Shown here: in pieces, positions 59,301 through 64,000 of the stretch | How positions within the stretch are numbered: position 1 is the first letter of the stretch | Layout: each line of letters starts with the position of its first letter | Assembly (NCBI RefSeq): GCF_001612615.1 | Contig: NZ_BDAU01000008.1 | Location: 1 to 64,000, forward strand | DNA: 64,000 nucleotides | Direction: 5' to 3' | Source of the DNA: Nocardia amikacinitolerans NBRC 108937 | Lineage (GTDB): Bacteria; Actinomycetota; Actinomycetes; Mycobacteriales; Mycobacteriaceae | Program-made: the position numbers and the translations under genes | The notes under the pieces: model-generated | The model's database searches: none | Seen by the model: only the letters and a program-made list of their open reading frames with translations | Told to the model about the DNA's origin: nothing

Positions 59301-62300
59301 GTGCGGTGTCGGTGGCCGGGGAGGATATTTCGAATCTGGCCGGTGCCGCTGTCGGCGGCCTGGTCCGTTCTGCACAGGCCGAGGGCGTCGGCCGAATCGT
59401 GTTGGTGGATACCGATTCCGAGCTCGGCGGTCTGCTCGGCGGGATTCTCGCGCCGGAGGAACCGCAGGTGGCGGTGCGTGGCGGGCAGGTGTACAGAGCG
59501 CGACTCGGGCGGGTCGTCGCCACCGCCGCTCCGGTGACCGGTTCCTTCGAGCCGGACGACACCGTCCTGATCACCGGTGCCAGCGGCTTCCTCGGTGGGC
59601 TGTTCGCCCGGCACCTGGTGAACGCCCATGGCGTGCGCCGTCTGCTGCTGCTCAGCAGGCGGGGCGAATCCGGTCCCGGCGCAACGGCATTGCGAGAAGA
59701 GTTGCAGCGGCTCGGTGCCGAGGTCGAGTTCGTCGGATGCGATGTCGCCGATCGCGGCGCGCTCGCCGAAGTGCTCGCCACTGTTCCTGCCGCACAACGG
59801 CTTACGGGCGTCTTCCACCTCGCCGGTGTGCTCGACGACGGTGCGATCGCATCGCTGAGTCCGGAGCGGATGGACGCGGTGCTTGCCCCGAAGGTCGACG
59901 CCGCGCTGCACCTGCACGAGCTGACCGCCGACCTGCCGTTGAAGGCGTTCGTGCTGTTCAGCTCGGTCGCCGGTGCGTTCGGAAGCCCCGGTCAGGGCAA
60001 CTACGCCGCGGCCAACGCCTGCCTCGACGCGCTGGCCGCGCACCGCAGGGCCTCCGGGCTGCCCGGCCTATCGCTGGCCTGGGGGCTGTGGAGCACGGAC
60101 GGAGGTATGGCCGCGGAGCTCAGCGACGTCGACCGGCGCCGGATGTCCCGGTCGGGCCTGCTGCCGCTGTCGGCGGACCAGGGTCTCGCCCTGTACGACG
60201 CCGCGACGGCAATGGACACGGCGGCCCTCGTCCTCGCCAGGGTGGATCTGGATGCCATGCGCTCCGCGGAATTCACAGCGCCCGCGCTGTTCTCCGCACT
60301 GGTCCCGCAGCGCCGCAAGGCCGCCTCGGGTGCGTCGGCGGCGTTGCGTGCTCGGCTGTCGAGCACTCCCGACGGCGAGCGTTTCGACGTGCTGCTGGAG
60401 ATCGTGCGCGGTCAGATCGCCACCGTCCTCGGCCACGAGAACATGAACGCGGTGGCGGCGGACCGGGCCTTCAACGAGCTGGGCTTCGATTCGATCACCG
60501 CTGTCGAATTCCGTAATGCGCTGAAGGCCGCCACCGGTCTCACGCTGCCCGCGACCTTGGTGTTCGACTACCCCACACCCGAGGCCTTGGCGCGGTACCT
60601 GGCCGACGAGTTCGCCGGGACGAGTCGCGATGCCGAGGTCACCGCCGTCAGGGCTGTCGACGGCGACCCGATCGCCGTGGTCGGCATGGCCTGCCGCTAC
60701 CCCGGAGGGGTGACGTCCCCGGAAGAACTCTGGGAACTCGTGCGCACCGGCCGGGACGCGATATCGACGTTCCCGGTCGACCGAGGCTGGGACCTCAACG
60801 GCATCTACGATCCGGAACCCGGCCGCGCGGGCAAGTCCTACACGCGCGAGGGCGGATTCCTGCACACCGCTGCCGATTTCGACGCCGACTTCTTCGGAAT
60901 CGGCCCCAACGAAGCCGTGATGACGGATCCGCAGCAGCGGCAACTGCTCGAAACCACGTGGGAGGCTTTGGAGCGCGCCGGTGTGGATCCCGCGGTGCTG
61001 CGCGGTAGTTCGACCGGCGTCTTCACCGGCGTCATGTACCACGACTACGCCCAGGGGACCGGCAACAGTGCGGCAGGCAGCCTGGTGTCCGGCCGCATCG
61101 CCTACACCCTCGGGTTGGAGGGCCCGGCCGTGTCGGTGGATACGGCGTGCTCGTCGTCCTTGGTGACAATGCATTTGGCGGCGCAGTCGCTGCGGTCGGG
61201 GGAGTGCGATCTGGCGTTGGCCGGTGGCGTGACGGTGATGGCGACTCCGGAAACTCTGGTGGAGTTCAGTCGGCAGCGCGGTTTGTCGCCGGATGGCCGG
61301 TGCAAGTCCTTCGCGGACGCGGCCGATGGTGTCGGTTGGTCCGAGGGCGCCGGAATGCTGGTGCTCGAGCGGCTGTCCGATGCCCGCCGCAACGGCCATG
61401 AAGTGCTCGCGGTGATCGCCGGTTCGGCGGTGAATCAGGATGGCGCGTCGAATGGTTTGACCGCGCCGAACGGTCCCTCGCAGCGACGCGTGATCCGGCA
61501 GGCGTTGGCCAATGCGGGGGTGTCGCCGACCGATGTCGATGTGGTGGAAGCCCATGGCACCGGTACGACTCTGGGCGATCCGATCGAGGCCCAGGCCCTT
61601 TTGGCCACCTATGGGCAGGGGCGCGATGCGGATCGGCCACTGTGGCTCGGTTCGTTGAAGTCCAACATCGGTCACGCCCAAGCCGCCGCCGGTGTCGGTG
61701 GTGTGATCAAGATGGTCATGGCGATGCGCCACGGGCTGTTGCCGAAGACCCTGCATGTCGATGCGCCCAGCACCAAAGTCGATTGGTCCGAAGGACATAT
61801 CCGCTTGCTGACCGAGGCGGTGGCGTGGCCGGAGGTGGATCGGCCGCGTCGTGCGGGTGTCTCGTCGTTCGGCATCAGCGGCACCAACGCCCACGTCATC
61901 ATCGAACAGGCCCCGGCACCGACGGCGCCGCAGGAGCCGGAGGTCAAGTCCGCGCCTGCGGGCGGGCTGCTGCCATGGACCGTCTCGGCTCGCAGTGCCG
62001 AGGCACTGGCCGCGCAGGCCGACCGCTTGGCATCGCGTGTGGGCGAACACGATCCGATCGATATCGGCTTCTCGCTGGCGTCGACACGCGGTGTTCTCGA
62101 GCATCGCGCCGTGGTGATTGCCGGTGACCGTTCGGGGCTGCTGGCAGGTATCGGGGCCTTGGCGGCCGGTGCGCAGGCGCCCGGTGTGGTGACCGGCCGC
62201 GTGCTGGCCGGTTCCACGGGTGTGGTGTTCTCGGGTCAGGGTGCCCAGTGGGCAGGCATGGCCGCAGAGCTGCGGTCGGCCTTCCCGGTCTTCGGCAACC

Positions 62301-64000
62301 ACTTCGACGCGATCGTCGCCGAGCTCGATCCGCTGCTGGCGCAGCCTGTTTCGCTGAGCACGGCACTGGCGGACGCCGATCTGGTCGACCGCACCGTGTT
62401 CGCGCAAGCAGGTCTGTTTGCCTTCGAGGTCGCGTTGTTCCGGCTGCTCGAATCATGGGGCGTGCGCGCGGATGTGGTTGCCGGTCACTCGATCGGTGAG
62501 GTCGCCGCCGCGCACGTGGCCGACGTGCTGTCGCTGGCGGACGCCTGTGTGTTGGTGGCCGCGCGTGGTCGTTTGATGCAGGCGCTGCCCTCGGGTGGCG
62601 CGATGGTCGCCGTGGGCGCTTCCGAGGCCGATGTTCGGCCGCTGCTGACCGGTGCGGTGTCGATCGCGGCGGTCAACGGCCCGTCGTCGGTGGTGCTCTC
62701 CGGTGTCGAAGCCGACGTCGTCGCTCTCGCCGAGGCCTGTGCCGAACACGGTTGGCGCACACACCGACTCCGGGTTTCGCACGCGTTCCATTCGGCCTCG
62801 ATGGACCCGATGCTGGCCGAATTCGCCACGGCGATAGCGGGTGTGACGTTCGCACGTCCGCGTATCCCGCTGGTGTCCACCGTGACCGGCGCCCGGGTCG
62901 CCGACGAGATGTCGGATCCGTCGTACTGGGTCGGTCAGGTCCGGGACACGGTGCGGTTCGCCGACGCCGTCGCGGCGATGGCGGATCTGGGTGTGGCCAG
63001 GTTCGCCGAGGTCGGCCCCGACGCGGTGCTGACCCCGATGATCGCCCAAACCCTCGACACCGCGACGACTGTCGCGCTGTCCAAACGTGACTCCGCGGAC
63101 CCCGCGACCGTGCTGACCGGCCTCGCCCGACTGCACGTCTCGGGTGCGACGGTCGATTGGACGAGCTACTACACCGGCACCGGCGGCACGAAGATCGACC
63201 TGCCCACCTACAGCTTCCAGCACCGCCGCTTCTGGTCCACCGGCCCGCTGCACACCGGGGAGGCGCACGCACTCGGCCTGCGCTCCACCGACCACCCGAT
63301 GCTGGGCGCCCTGGTGGCGCAGCCGGAGAGCGGCGGCGTCCGATTCACCGGCCGCCTGTCCACGAGCACCCATCCCTGGCTTGCCGATCACGACGTGCTC
63401 GGCACGGTGTTGCTGCCGGGCACCGGATTCGTCGAACTGGCCGCCCACGCGGGCGACCAGGTCGACTGCCCGGAGCTGGCGGAACTCACCCTGCTCGCGC
63501 CACTGGTATTCCAGGGGCAGGGCGGCGCCGACATCCAGGTGATCGTCGGCGACGGCGACGACACCGGCCGCAGGCGGCTCGACATCTACTCTCGGCGGGA
63601 CGACGACGATCCGTCGGCGCCGTGGACGCACCACGCGCAGGGCACGGTGAGTCCGACCCGGGAAGCCGAAACACCGGACGGCTGGGCGGATTTCACGCAG
63701 TGGCCACCGGCCGGTGCCACGGACATCGAGCTGGCAGGCGCCTACGACGTACTCGCCGACCACGGCTACAACTACGGGCCCGCCTTCCGCGGACTGGAAA
63801 CCATGTGGCGGCGTGGTGACGACCTCTTCGCCGAGGTCGCGCTGCCCGAATCGACCGCAACCCAGGGCTACGGCATGCACCCGGCGCTGCTGGACGCGGC
63901 CATGCACGCGCTGTCCTTCGGCCTTCCGCGGGGCGTGGACGAGCAGGCCGAGCGGCCCACCCTGGTGCCGTTCGCCTGGTCCTCGGTGCGGGTGCACGCC
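50309..64000 (+). CDS. type I modular polyketide synthase PKS4 (partial): modules 9-11
   Basis: An open frame of at least 4564 codons from ATG 50309 to the window end without a stop. AAGGA (50297-50301) lies 7 bases before the ATG, and the gene starts 11 bases after PKS3. The N-terminal 36 residues ([20 protein letters not shown] and following) form a coiled-coil docking segment for the PKS3 tail. Modules 9 and 10 are complete KS-AT-DH-KR-ACP units, alpha and beta type. Module 11 has KS, AT and most of a DH before the cut. All three ATs are malonyl-type, with no ER, methyltransferase or thioesterase so far. The module 10 DH carries the same Gly-to-Asp change as module 8. Predicted role: add six more carbons to a chain already 19 carbons long. 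Confidence 0.97.
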   Translation, partial: MTKPDDNTQKLAQALRVSLKETERLRARNRKLESSLREPIAIVGMACRYPGGVRSPEELWNLVAAGTDATSEFPANRGWDIERLYDPTGETPNSAYTREGGFLHDAGEFDPAFFNISPNEAALMDPQQFLLLETSWEAFERAGLDPGSLKGSRTGVWVGMMYHDYPANANTGSIASGRVSYVFGLEGPSVTVDTACSSSLVAMHSAAAALRSGECDLALAGGVAVMATPETLVEFSRQRGLSPDGRCKSFADAANGVGWSEGAGMLVLERLSDAQRNGHHVLAVMTGSAVNQDGASNGLTAPNGPSQRRVIRQALANAGVSPTEVDVVEAHGTGTTLGDPIEAQALLATYGQERPADRPLWLGSLKSNIGHAQAAAGVGGVIKMVMAMRHGTLPKTLHVDRPSTKVDWTEGHVRLLTEAMAWPDAGRPRRAGVSSFGISGTNAHVLIEQAPVAEPAVEQSPEREIVPTGGLLPWAVSARGSEALAAQAVRLASHVADQDLDPVDVGFSLASTRAVFDHRAVVVAEDRDGLLAGMRALGRGETAPGVVTGRVVPGSTGVVFSGQGAQWAGMAAELRAVYPVFAEQFDAIAARLEPLLGQQTSLNVALSDEDSIDRTVFAQAGLFAFEVALFRLLESWGVRADVVAGHSIGEVAAAHVAGVLSLEDACVLVAARGRLMQALPAGGAMVAVGASEGDVLPLLAGVEGVSIAAVNGPSSVVLSGVEDAVQAVVEVCVARGWRTHRLRVSHAFHSALMEPMLAEFASAIKGLTFGRPTIPLVSTVTGARITEEMTDPAYWVGQVRDTVSFADAVAAMADMGVSRFAEVGPDAVLSPMIAQTLDDETAAVVALARRDRADASAVLAGVAGLFVAGAEVNWAGLHAGGRRVDLPTYAFQHQRFWLDPKEALTMSWLGAELGGAGSVGLDGVEHPLLGAVVPHPDSGGVSFTGRWTVDSVEWLADHSVLGTVLLPGTGFVELASYVGGVLGCAVVDELVLQAPLTMPAEGSVSVQVVVTAADEAGRRRLSVHSRQTGEGPWSLHAEGVLAPDEAAADFDLAAWPPAGAEPLGIDGVYDELLDIGYGYGPFFQGLQAAWRRGDELFAEVALPDAQDGKGFGIHPALFDAALHAGIVHGMRGGVEGFPALPFTWHRVVLHAAGASAVRVRIVVDGTRFALQLADEQGGPVMSVGALVSRPVSADRLQVDRVDDALYGVEWVAAAPSQASVEPGRVAVLNGDLAALITELDGAGATDGPEIVLWEIPVHDGAPPEAARRIAIGVLDTLRGWLAEPRFAGSRLVVLTRRAVAVADSERVDLGQAPVWGLLRAAQAEHPGRFQLLDLDRDEDRDAHTIAAVAATVALEPEAALRGSTLLVPRLSRHAPGSNPRLSEPGTVLVTGGTGGLGAVIARHLVVEHGVRHLLLTSRRGMDAPGAAELRAELAELGAEVTVAACDVSDRSALAALLDGISAEQPLVGVVHAAGTADNGLVESITAERVDYVFGPKVDAAWHLHELTRDAALSLFVLVSSAGGLVLAAGQANYAAANVFLDALAAHRHSLGLPATAIDYGLWARSTGLGVELSEAEFDVLRRQGFPPISEAEGLALFDSAIATDTPQLVALRIDRAVLRTRGELIPALVRGLVPTPVRRANQGAAGQAFARKLAGLSDADRARALLDRVRSVAAATLGHASVDAVEPQQAFQQLGFDSLTAVEFRNKLNAATGLQLPATLVFDYPNPQVVAEFIDSQLAGTSQDVAVTASRVAGDDPIAVVAMSCRYPGGVASPEDLWRLVAEGMDTTDDLPSDRGWDLEGIYDPEPGKAGKTYTRQGGFLYNAADFDADFFGISPNEATMMDPQQRLLLEISWEALERAGVDPGVLRGSSTGVFTGVMYHDYAQGTGNSVAGSLVSGRIAYTLGLEGPAVSVDTACSSSLVAMHLAAQSLRSGECDLALAGGVAVMSTPEMLIEFSRQRGLSPDGRCKSFADAADGVGWSEGAGMLVLERLSDARRNGHEVLAVIAGSAVNQDGASNGFSAPNGPSQRRVIRQALANAGVSPTEVDVVEAHGTGTTLGDPIEAQALLATYGQDRDSDRPLWLGSLKSNIGHAQAAAGVGGVIKMIMAMRHGTLPKTLHVDRPSTKVDWSEGHIRLLTDPVAWPDVDRPRRAGVSSFGLSGTNAHLIIEQAPAADPVPVVASAPSGGVLPWVVSARSAEALAEQARRLASHVGDHDSIDIGFSLATSRALFEHRAVVFSPEDDALRAGIQALGRGEIVPGVVTGRVASGSTGVLFSGQGAQWAGMATELRAAYPVFAEHFDGIVAKLDPRLEQPVSLTTALSDEISVDRTVFAQAGLFAFEVALFRLLESWGVRADVVAGHSIGEIAAAHVAGVLSLEDACVLVAARGRLMQALPSGGAMVAVGASRADVTPLLTEGVSIAAVNGPSSVVISGVEADVMATAEACAERGWRTHRLRVSHAFHSALMNPMLAEFASAIEGLTFGRPTIPLVSTVTGTRITEEMTDPAYWVGQVRDTVNFADAVAAMADMGVSRFAEVGPDAVLTPMVAQTLDDEAAVAVALARRDRADASAVVGGIAGLFVAGAEVNWPGFYSGTGARRIDLPTYAFQHRRYWISEGAAGKGDARSMGLVATGHPLVSAVVSQPDSDVVAVSGRLSVRTQLWLADHRVMDTVLFPGTGLVELALHAGERVGFSSLDELILRAPLVLPESGGVAVRVVIGAADEGRRGVRIFSRPDDDAEPETSWTLHAEGVLVSGADDTPADLAQWPPADAIAVPVEDLYDSLDAQGYHYGPVFQALRAVWRGADGLYAEVELPEAARGDAERFGVHPALLDAALHALRFADEAGSEGSGLALPFEWSGVTVHAAGADALRVRLTRIGERGVALDLADSTGVAVATVRHLASRPIDPAQLTAGTSITRTAVFDVSWTPITVSENEIASVAWADLGDVGEQVPQVVVLDCPAGNDPASVRAATHRVLEALHSWIAEPRFGDSVLVVRTGGAVSVAGEDISNLAGAAVGGLVRSAQAEGVGRIVLVDTDSELGGLLGGILAPEEPQVAVRGGQVYRARLGRVVATAAPVTGSFEPDDTVLITGASGFLGGLFARHLVNAHGVRRLLLLSRRGESGPGATALREELQRLGAEVEFVGCDVADRGALAEVLATVPAAQRLTGVFHLAGVLDDGAIASLSPERMDAVLAPKVDAALHLHELTADLPLKAFVLFSSVAGAFGSPGQGNYAAANACLDALAAHRRASGLPGLSLAWGLWSTDGGMAAELSDVDRRRMSRSGLLPLSADQGLALYDAATAMDTAALVLARVDLDAMRSAEFTAPALFSALVPQRRKAASGASAALRARLSSTPDGERFDVLLEIVRGQIATVLGHENMNAVAADRAFNELGFDSITAVEFRNALKAATGLTLPATLVFDYPTPEALARYLADEFAGTSRDAEVTAVRAVDGDPIAVVGMACRYPGGVTSPEELWELVRTGRDAISTFPVDRGWDLNGIYDPEPGRAGKSYTREGGFLHTAADFDADFFGIGPNEAVMTDPQQRQLLETTWEALERAGVDPAVLRGSSTGVFTGVMYHDYAQGTGNSAAGSLVSGRIAYTLGLEGPAVSVDTACSSSLVTMHLAAQSLRSGECDLALAGGVTVMATPETLVEFSRQRGLSPDGRCKSFADAADGVGWSEGAGMLVLERLSDARRNGHEVLAVIAGSAVNQDGASNGLTAPNGPSQRRVIRQALANAGVSPTDVDVVEAHGTGTTLGDPIEAQALLATYGQGRDADRPLWLGSLKSNIGHAQAAAGVGGVIKMVMAMRHGLLPKTLHVDAPSTKVDWSEGHIRLLTEAVAWPEVDRPRRAGVSSFGISGTNAHVIIEQAPAPTAPQEPEVKSAPAGGLLPWTVSARSAEALAAQADRLASRVGEHDPIDIGFSLASTRGVLEHRAVVIAGDRSGLLAGIGALAAGAQAPGVVTGRVLAGSTGVVFSGQGAQWAGMAAELRSAFPVFGNHFDAIVAELDPLLAQPVSLSTALADADLVDRTVFAQAGLFAFEVALFRLLESWGVRADVVAGHSIGEVAAAHVADVLSLADACVLVAARGRLMQALPSGGAMVAVGASEADVRPLLTGAVSIAAVNGPSSVVLSGVEADVVALAEACAEHGWRTHRLRVSHAFHSASMDPMLAEFATAIAGVTFARPRIPLVSTVTGARVADEMSDPSYWVGQVRDTVRFADAVAAMADLGVARFAEVGPDAVLTPMIAQTLDTATTVALSKRDSADPATVLTGLARLHVSGATVDWTSYYTGTGGTKIDLPTYSFQHRRFWSTGPLHTGEAHALGLRSTDHPMLGALVAQPESGGVRFTGRLSTSTHPWLADHDVLGTVLLPGTGFVELAAHAGDQVDCPELAELTLLAPLVFQGQGGADIQVIVGDGDDTGRRRLDIYSRRDDDDPSAPWTHHAQGTVSPTREAETPDGWADFTQWPPAGATDIELAGAYDVLADHGYNYGPAFRGLETMWRRGDDLFAEVALPESTATQGYGMHPALLDAAMHALSFGLPRGVDEQAERPTLVPFAWSSVRVHA
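50417..55530 (+). other. module 9 (alpha type): KS-AT(malonyl)-DH-KR-ACP
   Basis: KS Cys196 with FFNISPNEA and [11 protein letters not shown] Ser647 with HAFH 746-749; DH His958 in [10 protein letters not shown] and Asp1119; KR TADN 1475-1478 and Tyr1533; ACP Ser1698 (residues of PKS4). Long parts of its AT and KR DNA are almost identical to module 5. Confidence 0.92.
52145..52590 (+). repeat. near-identical AT segment, copy in module 9
   Basis: Partner of 31290-31735 in module 5, about 20.9 kb upstream. Only scattered single-base differences are visible, for example around the GHSIGE codons. Confidence 0.85.
56306..56650 (+). repeat. near-identical KS segment, copy in module 10
   Basis: Partner of 35445-35790 in module 6, about 20.9 kb away. 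The first 200 or so bases appear identical. Confidence 0.85.
58622..59045 (+). repeat. near-identical DH segment, copy in module 10
   Basis: Partner of 48055-48480 in module 8, about 10.6 kb away. Confidence 0.75.
60662..64000 (+). other. module 11 (partial): KS-AT(malonyl)-DH, cut by the window end
   Basis: KS Cys3614 is beta-like (MYHDYAQ), but with [16 protein letters not shown] in place of GISPNEA and MDPQQR. AT Ser4061 with HAFH 4158-4161; DH His4361 in [10 protein letters not shown] and Asp4529. The window stops inside the DH, so KR and ACP are presumed, not seen. It follows a beta module with a beta-like KS, which breaks the alpha/beta alternation. Confidence 0.9.

Larger units (their letters stand above)
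55568..60630 (+). other. module 10 (beta type): KS-AT(malonyl)-DH-KR-ACP, altered DH motif
   Basis: KS Cys1917; AT Ser2362 with HAFH 2459-2462; DH His2665 in [10 protein letters not shown], with Asp2669 for Gly, and Asp2831; [14 protein letters not shown] 3175-3177 and Tyr3232; ACP Ser3395. It is the counterpart of module 8, which shares the DH change. Confidence 0.92.

Noticed and set aside
29589..60630. Calling the non-LDD reductases inactive
   Set aside because: The cofactor loop TGGTGGLG and the Lys, Ser, Tyr and Asn active-site residues are all intact; only the stereochemical marker differs.
4855..64000. Enoylreductase, methyltransferase or thioesterase domain in the PKS genes
   Set aside because: DH-KR linkers are too short for an ER, no SAM-binding motif was seen, and no gene end in the window has a GxSxG thioesterase.
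7918..64000. Methylmalonyl-type extender use in some extension modules
   Set aside because: Every extension AT reads GHSIGE with HAFH. Only the loading AT has YASH.

Overview
This window comes from a high-GC actinomycete and is dominated by one end of a very large modular type I polyketide synthase (PKS) locus. A Nocardia-type or related host is plausible, but nothing in the window proves the genus. From about 4.86 kb to the right edge, four collinear PKS genes run on the + strand with almost no space between them: PKS1 (loading module and modules 1-2), PKS2 (module 3), PKS3 (modules 4-8, 8671 residues) and PKS4 (modules 9-11, cut by the window end). Terminal docking segments and tight spacing (a 4-base overlap, then gaps of 51 and 11 bases) point to one assembly line transcribed together and used in gene order.

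The loading module is KSQ-AT-ACP. Its ketosynthase has Gln162 where the active-site Cys should be. Its acyltransferase carries GHSQGE and YASH, the methylmalonyl-CoA signature, so the predicted starter is propionyl from decarboxylated methylmalonyl. All eleven extension modules have the same order, KS-AT-DH-KR-ACP (module 11 is cut after its DH). All have a malonyl-type AT (GHSIGE and HAFH), and none has an enoylreductase. Read literally, the line builds an ethyl-capped, unbranched, fully conjugated polyene: C23 after module 10 and C25 after module 11, with no thioesterase yet in view. Such an uninterrupted run of KR-DH modules is unusual, and I do not recognise the product.

The modules fall into families. 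Modules 1-2 resemble each other, as do modules 3-4. Modules 5-10 alternate between two types, alpha (5, 7, 9) and beta (6, 8, 10), repeating every 10.2-10.6 kb and crossing the PKS3/PKS4 boundary. Alpha KRs lack the LDD motif (TSDN, IADN or TADN instead); beta KRs keep it. Beta modules 8 and 10 have Asp in place of Gly in the DH HxxxGxxxxP motif. Long stretches of nearly identical DNA between modules indicate recent duplication or gene conversion.

The left 4.8 kb is a boundary zone. It holds a two-gene leftward unit (an NTF2/SnoaL-like protein and an alpha/beta hydrolase with a Cys nucleophile), a secreted class 2 lipase with a clear terminator, and three decayed genes: a LuxR-type regulator with a frameshift and internal deletion, the tail of an FAD-dependent oxidoreductase, and a TetR-type regulator whose probable 12-base palindromic operator survives. 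No tRNA, rRNA, insertion sequence or CRISPR array was seen.
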